Shown here: in pieces, positions 18,645-27,378 of the stretch | How the letters are laid out: the number at the start of each line of letters is the position of its first letter | Position numbering within the stretch: the stretch's first letter is position 1 | Origin: Photobacterium alginatilyticum | GTDB lineage: Bacteria; Pseudomonadota; Gammaproteobacteria; Enterobacterales; Vibrionaceae | NCBI RefSeq assembly: GCF_009910675.1 | Contig: NZ_RSEJ01000002.1 | Coordinates: 211,923-275,922 of the forward strand | Length of the DNA: 64,000 nucleotides | Direction: 5' to 3' | Notes under the pieces: model-generated | Seen by the model: the letters and a program-made list of their open reading frames with translations, nothing else | The model's database searches: none | Told to the model about the DNA's origin: nothing | Made by a program: the position numbers and the translations under genes

Positions 18645-19728
18645 AAAACTCTATTATTGCACGGCAGATTCTATCTATCTCTTTGTCGGTTAACTGTCCA
18701 GCTGAAGGTAACCATAGACCTTCTTCACCCACAAGATTAGATACTTCATGCTCACCTGGTAACTGATATGCTTCCTGCTTGTTAATTGGCGGGTACATAA
18801 CTCGAGTTCCAATACCTTTCGCCTTTAAAGAATCCTGTAGTTCTTCTCTTCGATCGACCATAACATCGATAAACCAAGGAGTTGTAGAATCTAAATCTTG
18901 TTCAAAGAAGCGAACGGCAGTTACATCTTTCAAGTTTGACTGATAGCGTTTGAGTATTTCTTTTTTGCGCTCTACTCGCCATGCAAGCTTCTTCATCTGC
19001 TCAATGCCGATGCATGCTTGCAATTCAGTAAACTTGAAGTTGAACCCGATTTCACTATGAATGTCGTTTCCACCACCACTGCGACCAAAATCCTTCAAAC
19101 GGCGTACTCTTGCTGCAATTGCATCATCATTAGTAACAATACAGCCGCCCTGACCAGTCGATATAATTTTAGGAGCAGAAAACGAAAAGCTACCAACATC
19201 ACCGACAGTGCCTATATGACGGCCATCTGGATAAAACGATCCCAGAGACTGCGCAGAGTCTTCGATAAGTTTTAGGTTATGTTCTTTAGCTAAGGCAATA
19301 AATGCCTCTACACCTGATTTAGGATAACGTCCATTTGCTGTTACCAGCATAATCGCTTTAGTCTTTGGAGTAATTGCAGCTCGAACTTTATCAATATCCA
19401 AACACAAAGTTTCACGCTCGACATCAACAAAAATAGGCTCGGCACCATACATTTTCACTGAGTTTGGTGTCGCGATCATTGTGAAATTCGGCACAATAAC
19501 TTCATCACCAGCACTGATACCGGCTGCCATTGTTGCTAAAGTCAAACTTACTGTACCATTATTAACAACGATACAATGTTTAGCCCCTGTATATTCGGCT
19601 ATCATTTGCTCGAACTTCTCTGTTCTTTTGAACTCTGTGATAAAACCATCTTCATCCATATATTCACTGATGGCTTTTTTCTCTTCATCACCAAACCATG
19701 GACGCATTTGCATTATAAATTCAGACAT
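18634..19728 (-). CDS. DegT/DnrJ/EryC1/StrS-type sugar aminotransferase
   Basis: This is a PLP enzyme of 364 residues that aminates a nucleotide-linked keto-sugar. The cofactor site is seen in IEDSAQSLGS (Asp157) and SFSAPKIISTGQGG, where Lys187 is the Schiff-base lysine; so it is a true aminotransferase and not a ColD-like dehydrase, which has His here. With gmd and ManBC in the same operon, the substrate is probably derived from GDP-4-keto-6-deoxymannose. GDP-perosamine synthase is one option. The presence of a reductase and a cupin makes another amino sugar possible. It overlaps the acyltransferase gene by 8 bp. Confidence 0.87.
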   Translation of the reverse strand: MSEFIMQMRPWFGDEEKKAISEYMDEDGFITEFKRTEKFEQMIAEYTGAKHCIVVNNGTVSLTLATMAAGISAGDEVIVPNFTMIATPNSVKMYGAEPIFVDVERETLCLDIDKVRAAITPKTKAIMLVTANGRYPKSGVEAFIALAKEHNLKLIEDSAQSLGSFYPDGRHIGTVGDVGSFSFSAPKIISTGQGGCIVTNDDAIAARVRRLKDFGRSGGGNDIHSEIGFNFKFTELQACIGIEQMKKLAWRVERKKEILKRYQSNLKDVTAVRFFEQDLDSTTPWFIDVMVDRREELQDSLKAKGIGTRVMYPPINKQEAYQLPGEHEVSNLVGEEGLWLPSAGQLTDKEIDRICRAIIEFYDE

Positions 19729-20287
19729 TTTTTTTACTTTCCAAATACTGTGATTCTAAAGATAAAATTTGATCTTTATCTCTGTTCTTAATTTGTTTAG
19801 CTGGGATCCCCGCATATAAGTTCCATGCGGCTAAAGGAGCTTTTGTCAATGACTGGGCACCAAGGCATGCACCATCGTCAAAGTGCGCACCAGGGAGAAT
19901 AGTTGAGTTTGAGCCAACGATGCAGTGTTTGCCAAACACAATACTACTAACCTCAACATTACCTTTATACTCCGCAGGAATCATAGGGGTTGCTATTCCT
20001 GCAATATAATCATCACTTCCAGCAGCTACAACAACATTAGGTGCTAGTGTTGAATATTTCCCGAACTCTACATTCGATTCAGGCCCACCAATTATCTTAC
20101 AACCTGACGCTATATGAACATTGGAATCAAGTTTCAAAGCTGTAGAAATATAGGTAAAATCATCGATAATAACGTTATCGCCGATCTCAACAAGTTCTGG
20201 ATAGCGAATTCGTACTGTTTTACCTATTATGACATTCTTACCGCATTTCTTAAGGTCGTTTAAGTCGAAGAATATATTCTCTGACAT
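19721..20287 (-). CDS. Left-handed beta-helix (hexapeptide) acyltransferase
   Basis: The 188-residue protein is built from imperfect hexapeptide repeats with isoleucine/valine at the turns (for example IGKTVRI, IGDNVII, IASGCKIIGG, VGSNSTILPGA) and ends with AGIPAKQIK, a typical C-terminal signature of sugar O- or N-acetyltransferases. It would transfer an acetyl or other acyl group from a CoA thioester. Next to the aminotransferase (8-bp overlap), N-acylation of the new amino group is the obvious role. Its start overlaps the cupin stop codon (TAATG), which indicates translational coupling. Confidence 0.85.
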   Translation of the reverse strand: MSENIFFDLNDLKKCGKNVIIGKTVRIRYPELVEIGDNVIIDDFTYISTALKLDSNVHIASGCKIIGGPESNVEFGKYSTLAPNVVVAAGSDDYIAGIATPMIPAEYKGNVEVSSIVFGKHCIVGSNSTILPGAHFDDGACLGAQSLTKAPLAAWNLYAGIPAKQIKNRDKDQILSLESQYLESKKNV

Positions 20288-20694
20288 TACAAACGTCTTC
20301 TATCTGCATCAGCCCCAACATAAGGACCGTTTTTAACTTCAAGAACTTGAGTACCATCTTCCAAAATATGGTAGCCATGTCCGCCGCGAAGGAGAATTAA
20401 TACATCACCTTCTTTAGCTATCAATTCAGCAACTTTATCATCTTTAGTGTTGTACACGTCAGCTTTAACACTCCCTTTACGGATGTAGAGTACTTCCTGA
20501 GTCCAAAGAACCTCACGCACAACTTCATTATGTGTATGAGCAAGTAATTCTTTACCTTCGTCATACCCCCAAGTACCTACTTGAATGTATTCCTCATCTA
20601 CAGAGAAAAAATTCAGATTTCCAGCCCAAGCATTTTCAGCAGGAATGTGGCGAGCAAGAACAAGTTCACCTTCTTTGATTTCATTAATAGCCAT
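20287..20694 (-). CDS. Cupin-fold protein, possible nucleotide-sugar isomerase
   Basis: The 135-residue single-domain protein has a cupin core: LLAHTHNEVVREVLW (about 50-64) with His ligands, followed by YIRKGSVKADVY and GDVLILLRGGHGYHILED with a further conserved His. In sugar clusters small cupins act as epimerases or keto-isomerases, for example FdtA/QdtA-type 3,4-ketoisomerases, or bind sugars. The ends of this protein do not resemble FdtA closely, so the function is open. It sits between the reductase and the acyltransferase genes, with TAATG overlaps on both sides, so it is tightly bound to this pathway. Confidence 0.7.
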   Translation of the reverse strand: MAINEIKEGELVLARHIPAENAWAGNLNFFSVDEEYIQVGTWGYDEGKELLAHTHNEVVREVLWTQEVLYIRKGSVKADVYNTKDDKVAELIAKEGDVLILLRGGHGYHILEDGTQVLEVKNGPYVGADADRRRL

Positions 20695-21626
20695 TACTTG
20701 TTTTCCTCATTGTCTACAATATTTTTTAAATACCACTGAATAGTCGCCTTTACACCATCTTCAAATTGAATCTGGGGTTTCCAACCAAGCAGAGCTTCAC
20801 CTTTACTACCATCAACAGTTTTATATGGTGCACCATCTGGCTTGGTCGGATCCAACTTGATCTCACCTTCATAGCCAACAATAGCACTAATTTGTTTAGC
20901 CATATCTATAATTGATATGCCTTCAGCTACTCCGATATTTACAGGTTCTAATGTTGCATCTGCTTTTATGCTTCGCACCATAGCTTCTGCACCATCATCG
21001 ACATGTAACCATTCACGCACAGGCTTACCTGAGCCCCAAACATTCACAAACGGCTCATTATTTTGTTTGGCTTTTACAAATTTCATGATTAACGCACCCA
21101 GAGCATGAGAACGTTCTTCTTCGAAATGGTCTTCAGGTCCATACATGTTAGACAGAATAATATTCATCACATCCATGTTATGCTGCTGAGCATATGCCCA
21201 AGATCCAACCCAAAATGCTTTACGAACGAAACCGTATACTAAAACCGAATCATGTAATGGCCCATCCCAGAATTCTTCTTCTTTGAATAAAGTTGCCTTA
21301 CCTGGGTAGGCACAGTTAGATATTGGATTTACAACCCTTTTCACTCCAACTTCGTTTGCAGCATGTAACAAACTCAACGTTATTTGAAGGTTATTTTGAA
21401 ACAGCTCAACAGGGTGCTTAGCACCAAACTGAATACCGCCTACAAAAGACGCACAATTTAAAACGTATGTCGGTCGAATTTTTTCAAAGAATGCTAGAGT
21501 TGCATCTTTATCTCTTAAATCTAAGCCTAAACTTAGCGACGTCTTTGTAAATTCAAGGCCTTGAGACTCAAGAAGTTTGCAAACTCTCTTTCCTAAAAAA
21601 CCTGTTGCTCCTGTTACAAGAATCAT
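20694..21626 (-). CDS. NAD(P)-dependent SDR, GDP-fucose synthase-like reductase/epimerase
   Basis: The 310-residue extended SDR has the Rossmann motif [11 protein letters not shown] (6-16) and resembles GDP-L-fucose synthase (Fcl/WcaG): it has a VGGI motif (62-65), SNCAYP (103-108, carrying the Ser and Cys of the Fcl active site), NMYGPEDHF (about 161) and [16 protein letters not shown]. The catalytic tyrosine is Tyr131, but the expected lysine of YxxxK is Arg135, with Lys136 next to it. It should act on the GDP-4-keto-6-deoxy sugar made by Gmd, whose gene overlaps it by 4 bp (ATGA). Whether it reduces, epimerises or both is uncertain because of the altered motif. Confidence 0.8.
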   Translation of the reverse strand: MILVTGATGFLGKRVCKLLESQGLEFTKTSLSLGLDLRDKDATLAFFEKIRPTYVLNCASFVGGIQFGAKHPVELFQNNLQITLSLLHAANEVGVKRVVNPISNCAYPGKATLFKEEEFWDGPLHDSVLVYGFVRKAFWVGSWAYAQQHNMDVMNIILSNMYGPEDHFEEERSHALGALIMKFVKAKQNNEPFVNVWGSGKPVREWLHVDDGAEAMVRSIKADATLEPVNIGVAEGISIIDMAKQISAIVGYEGEIKLDPTKPDGAPYKTVDGSKGEALLGWKPQIQFEDGVKATIQWYLKNIVDNEENK

Positions 21627-22657
21627 GTCAAATCACCACCATATACATCATATTTAAGGTCATACTGGACCATAATTTTAACGAGCTCTCGTAATGAGGT
21701 TTTTGCTTTCCAACCAAGTTCCTTCTCGGCTTTACTTGCATCTCCCCAAAGCAGTTCAACTTCAGCTGGGCGGTAATACTTTGGGTCTACCTGAACAACG
21801 ACTTTACCCGTTTCCTTATCAATACCGCACTCATTCTCGCCTTCACCTTGCCACTCTAACGAGATTCCTACTTCTTCGAAAGCAAACTCAACAAACTGAC
21901 GAACTGTATATGTCTCACCAGTTGCGATTACATAATCTTGAGGCTTGTCTTGCTGCAGCATTAACCACATCATTTCAACGTAATCTTTTGCGTAACCCCA
22001 ATCTCGCTTAGCATCCATGTTTCCAAGCCTTAATACATCTTGTCGGCCTTGAGAAATCTTTGCTACAGCTTGTGTTATCTTCTTAGTTACAAACGTTTCG
22101 CCTCGGCGAGGTGACTCATGGTTAAACAGAATACCGTTGCAGGCAAACATTCCGTATGACTCGCGATAGTTAACCGTTACCCAATAACTATATATTTTTG
22201 CTGCACCATAAGGAGATTTAGGATAGAACGGTGTTGACTCGCTTTGTGGGGCTGTATCAGGTAAACCACCAAATAATTCAGAAGTCGATGCCTGATAAAA
22301 TTTAGTCTTTATGCCAAGATCTTTAATTGCATTAAGAAGTCGGATTGTTCCAACACCATCGACCTCTGCAGTATATTCAGGCACATCAAAGGATACGGCA
22401 ACATGTGACTGTGCTGCTAAGTTATAAACCTCATCTGGTTTAATTTTTGCCAATAAAGAATGTAAATTACTTGAATCTGTAAGATCACCATGATATGTAA
22501 AAAATCTATCATGGTTCATCAGATGATCAATTCTAGGTGTCGTAAATACTGATGAGCGACGTAGTATTGCATGTACTTCATATCCTTTTTCCAATAGTAG
22601 CTCAGCAAGATATGAACCATCTTGACCCGTTACACCTGTAATAAATGCTTTCTTCAT
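21623..22657 (-). CDS. gmd: GDP-mannose 4,6-dehydratase
   Basis: Gmd converts GDP-D-mannose to GDP-4-keto-6-deoxy-D-mannose, the branch point to fucose, perosamine, rhamnose and related sugars. The 344 residues show [19 protein letters not shown] at the N-terminus, an [11 protein letters not shown] segment, STSELFGG (about 125) and the catalytic [10 protein letters not shown] (Tyr-x3-Lys). Length and motifs fit the family. It is the first gene of a compact minus-strand operon that runs to manB with seven further genes between. Upstream is 1.66 kb without a recognisable gene, so the promoter probably lies there. Confidence 0.95.
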   Translation of the reverse strand: MKKAFITGVTGQDGSYLAELLLEKGYEVHAILRRSSVFTTPRIDHLMNHDRFFTYHGDLTDSSNLHSLLAKIKPDEVYNLAAQSHVAVSFDVPEYTAEVDGVGTIRLLNAIKDLGIKTKFYQASTSELFGGLPDTAPQSESTPFYPKSPYGAAKIYSYWVTVNYRESYGMFACNGILFNHESPRRGETFVTKKITQAVAKISQGRQDVLRLGNMDAKRDWGYAKDYVEMMWLMLQQDKPQDYVIATGETYTVRQFVEFAFEEVGISLEWQGEGENECGIDKETGKVVVQVDPKYYRPAEVELLWGDASKAEKELGWKAKTSLRELVKIMVQYDLKYDVYGGDLT

Positions 22658-24320
22658 ATACTCTCACAAAATAAGAACAGTTAAATAAACCATGTCTCGT
22701 TGAAGAATAAGTTAATAAATCTTTTCACTTGATCAAAAGCAAAAAATAAAACTCAAACTAATAACATTGACAATATAATAATATTTGATGCGAACTTGGC
22801 ATAAGTTACATTTGAGATGTCCTTTACGCCTTATTCCTTATATCAGCATCAAAATAATCAAACCTCAGGTATAGAACCATATGAACATTCCCGTAATAAA
22901 GGGCTTTTGAGAAGGTTCAACGCATACTTCTCTCGTTTACGCTGAGTGTTACCTGTACCTGTTGTTTCACTTTTTAAAAGTTAAAATATATCTACCAGCC
23001 TCTAACAAAAACTTCCACTCGCTCATCCATTCTCGCACACGACACATATTCTAGAAATTTTATCCATGATCAATCTATTAGCTGTGATGAGTAACTACCT
23101 CAATATATCTTGAACTAATAACTCACATCTTGCTCTGTCCCGTATACTCATTCTTATCTGATTGGGCTCAACAATACCCATCGAATACGACACGGGCCTC
23201 TCAAATTCATTATTATTAAAAACAGACAAATATCTCTTCGTCAGATCCATTGTTTCTTGTAGCCCGTAATTTATCTTTCAGCGCTGTAAGAAATCCTGTC
23301 AAATTTTACCAGCTCCTACAATCAAAACCATTTTTCAGCGAAACTTGATTTGATTTACTGCAAGCAGGAATCCGCTTCTTTTCGATGCTATTTTAGACAA
23401 TTTTCTTATAGATGCACATTGTATCTATTTTAAGCAGAAATCTGGCCATAAAACAGTTAAGACAAAAATGGTCTCATTGTTTTTTTCAACATATTGCTGA
23501 CCAATGATAACAGCATTCATAATGATCTTTATATTTTCCATCTATAATAATAACTTCTTCCATCAGACAGTAGATAAGAATCGTTCATACAATCGATGAA
23601 ACTCTATTGTAACTTTGATCGAACAGTCATCATCAATATATAAGGCTCTATATCGGAGGAAATCCACTTCGATAAAGGCAAGATAATCATTTAAAGCTAA
23701 GCTAGTATCGCTAAAACCAGCGGTACAATTCCATTCACCTTTACTGATAATGAACCTCATATTATTAGTAAATTTATATTTAATAAATTATGATTTAAAA
23801 ATGCTTAAACACATTAAATAACTTGCTTTTGTGTGGGTTACATATCTATTAGCTCAGTAAACCCAATAGGAATAGTTAACAATGTAATCCTTAGGTCTCT
23901 TATTTTTATTGTGAATTTCTGATGTTAAAACTATTTGAATAGAGGCATCTTCACTATTACTTCTCATCGTACGACGTTTTCAGTTTAATTTTCTGTGTTC
24001 AATATATGATACAAGCTCTGAAGCAAATTAATCACTTTACGAGATGTTAGCATCAAAATTCATCAACTCAACATCATAAAGCAGGCTTGATGAAAAAACA
24101 CATAATATATATTTCAGGTGCTTTGTTAAGTTCTGATAAAATCAACACATTTATATAAGCTGCAACAAGATAACTTACCTTAAATCCCCAAATATGAAGC
24201 ATAAAATCCAATAGTAATCGTTAATAATGAAAGTTCGGTTTAACCTAACATGAGATTTTACTATTTTACACTTTCTCTTTCATGTTTATCTTTGAGTGGA
24301 ATAATTTCATTATCTATAAC
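22658..24320. other. 1.66-kb stretch with no supported gene, possibly decayed
   Basis: All frames are interrupted often. On the minus strand, two short consecutive open stretches near 23047-22967 and 22969-22870 read like protein but are broken by stops and a frame change, which would fit a decayed gene. A 65-codon ORF at 23563-23760 (minus) has no ribosome binding site and no family I know. I saw no IS ends, tRNA or strong terminator. The unusual length in a dense operon suggests gene loss or a regulatory leader for gmd. Confidence 0.45.
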
Positions 24321-25445
24321 TTAGGTTTTAGATAAATCTGAACGATTTAAAAAAATAAGTTGTGAAGTCACTATTAGAAAGAAAGCTAATGGTAGCAAGA
24401 ATAAAAAATATAAGTTTAAATCCCCAACCAGCAGATTTAAAAGACAAACAATAGCAAAAGTCAGCGATAAAATTAGTATTGTAAATTTAGTAATAAACTC
24501 ATTAGATTCAAGGAGACGACTAAATAGCGAATAATTTAGTAAGTCCAAAATATTAAAAATTTTACTTAAGCACATAAGAAATACTGCTATAAATACAAGA
24601 AAATCAATTTCAATGTTATATAAATAGCTCACACCAACTGATGTTGCTAAAATCAATACATTTAAACTAACTAACAATAACAATAATACCAACTTCAAGT
24701 TATAAGAACTAGCGCTATGTTTATAGGAACGCATCAAGACCTTTGAACCAATGCTGATAGGAAGCATAACGATACCTAACATTGATATTATTGGTAAAGC
24801 GATTAATTGCACCTTTGTTTCAAAAAAACCCAGAACGAGTATTTTATCAACATAACGGCTTAAAACAGGAGATGAATTATATAGCAAAGCTGAGATTTTA
24901 TAATGTCTCAATCCTTGAAAATCGACTATAAATTTCACCGTTTTCTTTGAAAATATAAACACGAGTGATAATATAGAAAGAATCACACTTATTATGATAT
25001 TAGATAACAATACATCAACCTGTAATAACATAACTAGAGCCGATAAAACAAGCATGTTCACTATATTAACTGCAGCAACGGCATAATCTAGTTCCTTTAT
25101 TCTTAACCAATTGATAACCGTGTCGTAAATATATAAAGAGACTAAGAATAGAAACATGAAAAAACTATCAGATATGACATACGATGCGATAGCGTATACG
25201 ACAAAAAACACTAAAAATAAAGATACATCAAACTTATTTTTATTACAATTAATGACTGCATAGTTGAAAGCAGTGCTATTTAGCGAATGTACAAAAAATA
25301 GAGCCCCATATAGTAAAGAAGTAAACTGCAAATATGATTCATTATTCAAATCATAAAGATATGGCAAGAGTATTATATTAAAAATACCAATATTTACTGC
25401 AACTGAAGTAAAATTCAGAGAGAAGCTTTTTAGTACATTCTTCAT
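24321..25445 (-). CDS. Polysaccharide flippase-like integral membrane protein (Wzx candidate)
   Basis: The 374-residue protein is almost wholly hydrophobic, with about 10-12 predicted transmembrane helices and short polar loops. The size and even helix distribution fit the MATE/Wzx superfamily that flips undecaprenyl-linked oligosaccharides. Sequence motifs of Wzx are too weak to be proof. It follows the Wzy-like gene by 31 bp on the same strand, the usual wzx/wzy pairing in O-antigen and capsule loci. The coding sequence is much more AT-rich than the flanking export and housekeeping genes, typical of horizontally exchanged serotype-specific genes. Confidence 0.68.
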   Translation of the reverse strand: MKNVLKSFSLNFTSVAVNIGIFNIILLPYLYDLNNESYLQFTSLLYGALFFVHSLNSTAFNYAVINCNKNKFDVSLFLVFFVVYAIASYVISDSFFMFLFLVSLYIYDTVINWLRIKELDYAVAAVNIVNMLVLSALVMLLQVDVLLSNIIISVILSILSLVFIFSKKTVKFIVDFQGLRHYKISALLYNSSPVLSRYVDKILVLGFFETKVQLIALPIISMLGIVMLPISIGSKVLMRSYKHSASSYNLKLVLLLLLVSLNVLILATSVGVSYLYNIEIDFLVFIAVFLMCLSKIFNILDLLNYSLFSRLLESNEFITKFTILILSLTFAIVCLLNLLVGDLNLYFLFLLPLAFFLIVTSQLIFLNRSDLSKT

Positions 25446-25476
25446 GTTAAAACAACCAGCATAGTACGTTATTTGA

Positions 25477-26673
25477 CTATTTCTTATTACAACTTCGATT
25501 TTCTAACCATTTCAACAGGAAAGCTGCTGATAAAAAAACATAATTATCAAGCAAACTGCCTGAAAATAAAGCCCCAAAGAAAATGATCATTGAAATATAA
25601 TAAAATAAGCAGAAGACATTAAAATCACTATTTATTACTTTTTTTGTTGCTTTCATCATTGATATAATTATAAAGGCAGAAAAGAAAGCACCAAAAATTC
25701 CATAGAAAAAGATAAGTTCTAAAAAGATGTTATGAGGATACGGAAACTGTTCATGTCCAAATTGTTGATAGAATTGATCATAGTCAATTCCAAATGTTAG
25801 TAAGTAATCTAATGGATTGGAAAAAAAGGCAATGTGAGGATTGATTCGCAATGCCAAAGAAAGATTATTTTCATAATCAAAATTTGAAAATCTTGATTGT
25901 AATATCATATCTGAATTTAACTGGTATATAATCACTACGAAAATAGCAGCACATGGTAAAAAAAAGATAAATTTATTAAGTTTAATTTTACCAAGATAAC
26001 AATGCACCATTGCAACTAATACAATAATCATACTGATTAAAGACCCACGAGAGCCTGTCTTATATAATGCATATGCACACAAGATATAAACAAAAAGTAA
26101 TTTTATAAGGCTAACTTTTCCTTTTGAATAGAGTCCAAAAAATACAAGTAATGTTAATATTGAAAATACTCGATATAATATATTTGGTCCAAATACAAAA
26201 TTCCCTCTTCCACCTTCTGATAATAGCAACATCCCAACTAATAGAAATAAAAACAACAAAATCGATGAAGAGATTAATCCGTTGAAAAATGCAAAATTGT
26301 TAACTCTATTTAAATATTCAGAAACATATACAAACAAAGCACAGCATATCACCATTTGTACTACCCAGTGATAATATGGTTCTGGATAGCCTATAAAAAA
26401 ACTTTTAATCAAGAAAAATATCGACGATAACAGGAAAACAATTAAGTAAGAACTTTTGTACGTTACGCTTGTAAATGAAACGACAGTCAATAAAGGCAAA
26501 AAAATAAATAATGCGAAGTAAAATATCTTAACATCAAATATACTAAAGTCGCCTGCAAAAAGACTCCAAAAAAGAATAACTAAGACTGTTACTCCTGATA
26601 TAAAATAATCTATACTCTTCTTGTTCATATAAATATAAGTTAAATATCCCCGGGAAGAAGACTCAAATGTCAT
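25477..26673 (-). CDS. O-antigen polymerase/ligase family membrane protein (Wzy candidate)
   Basis: A highly hydrophobic protein of up to 398 residues has about 11-12 transmembrane helices and a large periplasmic loop near residues 270-320. The loop ends in FPYPHNIFLELIFFYG, which resembles the conserved PHN-x-hydrophobic motif of the Wzy_C/O-antigen ligase family. It would polymerise repeat units on the periplasmic face, or ligate them. In-frame ATG at 26628 gives a start closer to the first helix; neither start has a good ribosome binding site. The gene is AT-rich. No second Wzy or WaaL candidate occurs in the window, so the polymerase role is favoured. Confidence 0.75.
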   Translation of the reverse strand: MTFESSSRGYLTYIYMNKKSIDYFISGVTVLVILFWSLFAGDFSIFDVKIFYFALFIFLPLLTVVSFTSVTYKSSYLIVFLLSSIFFLIKSFFIGYPEPYYHWVVQMVICCALFVYVSEYLNRVNNFAFFNGLISSSILLFLFLLVGMLLLSEGGRGNFVFGPNILYRVFSILTLLVFFGLYSKGKVSLIKLLFVYILCAYALYKTGSRGSLISMIIVLVAMVHCYLGKIKLNKFIFFLPCAAIFVVIIYQLNSDMILQSRFSNFDYENNLSLALRINPHIAFFSNPLDYLLTFGIDYDQFYQQFGHEQFPYPHNIFLELIFFYGIFGAFFSAFIIISMMKATKKVINSDFNVFCLFYYISMIIFFGALFSGSLLDNYVFLSAAFLLKWLENRSCNKK

Positions 26674-27378
26674 TTAAGACGGATTTCTCAAAAAATATAT
26701 TGTACATTTAATATATATAGCTTTTCTTATCCACCTTTAAGTTTTGGCTCATATCGATACAAATGGCAACTATAACATAGTGTAACTACTCATCATCTTA
26801 CTTTTCTACAGCTTCACTAAACTATTAAGCACTGTTCATTACTTCAAATATTAACTATAATCGAATTAACTAACTATTCAGAACTCCTTTCCTAGAACGG
26901 ACTCAAAATAGCTAGCTATTATTTCTATAATGCGTGTGCGATTTCTTAAAATCTACTTTAAAAGATTTTTACCTTTGCCGAAGTGACTATAATAAAAGGA
27001 AAGTGATTGCATGCTTAGCGATACTCATAATCACACTCAGCCGTATCGCACATTAAACTCTTAGTCTAAGGGGATGCATACTCTTTCCTTGCTACGAATA
27101 TCAGCACCGATAGTGAGGAAAGGCATCGTGAGCTTTGAACTACTAACGAAGGTTACTGACAAAATACATGAGGACCAAATGACTTAGTGTGCTCATTGCT
27201 GAAACCTATCAATAAAAACGAAATCTCAGCCAGATTCGCTCTTAGACTCACAATACCTTCAACATATTACATTATACGAAATAATATGAACTCTAAACAA
27301 CGCTCTAATTGAAGTCAAAGATGAATGATCAGATCTGGAACCTTAGGCTAATACAACGCCTTTAATACGTTGCCAAGC
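26674..27378. other. 705-bp stretch without a recognisable gene between wzc and the Wzy candidate
   Basis: Stops occur frequently in all frames. A short inverted repeat (caacg at 27351-27355, cgttg at 27368-27372) just 3' of the wzc stop could act as a weak terminator. No IS ends or repeats were identified. It may hold a promoter for the wzy/wzx genes. Confidence 0.4.

Noticed and set aside
18634..19728. ColD-type GDP-4-keto-6-deoxymannose 3-dehydrase (colitose pathway)
   Set aside because: The cofactor-binding position is Lys187, not His, so it is an aminotransferase.
23563..23760. 65-codon minus-strand ORF in the gene-poor gap
   Set aside because: No ribosome binding site, no recognisable family, and it lies in AT-rich sequence full of stops. 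Not listed as a gene.
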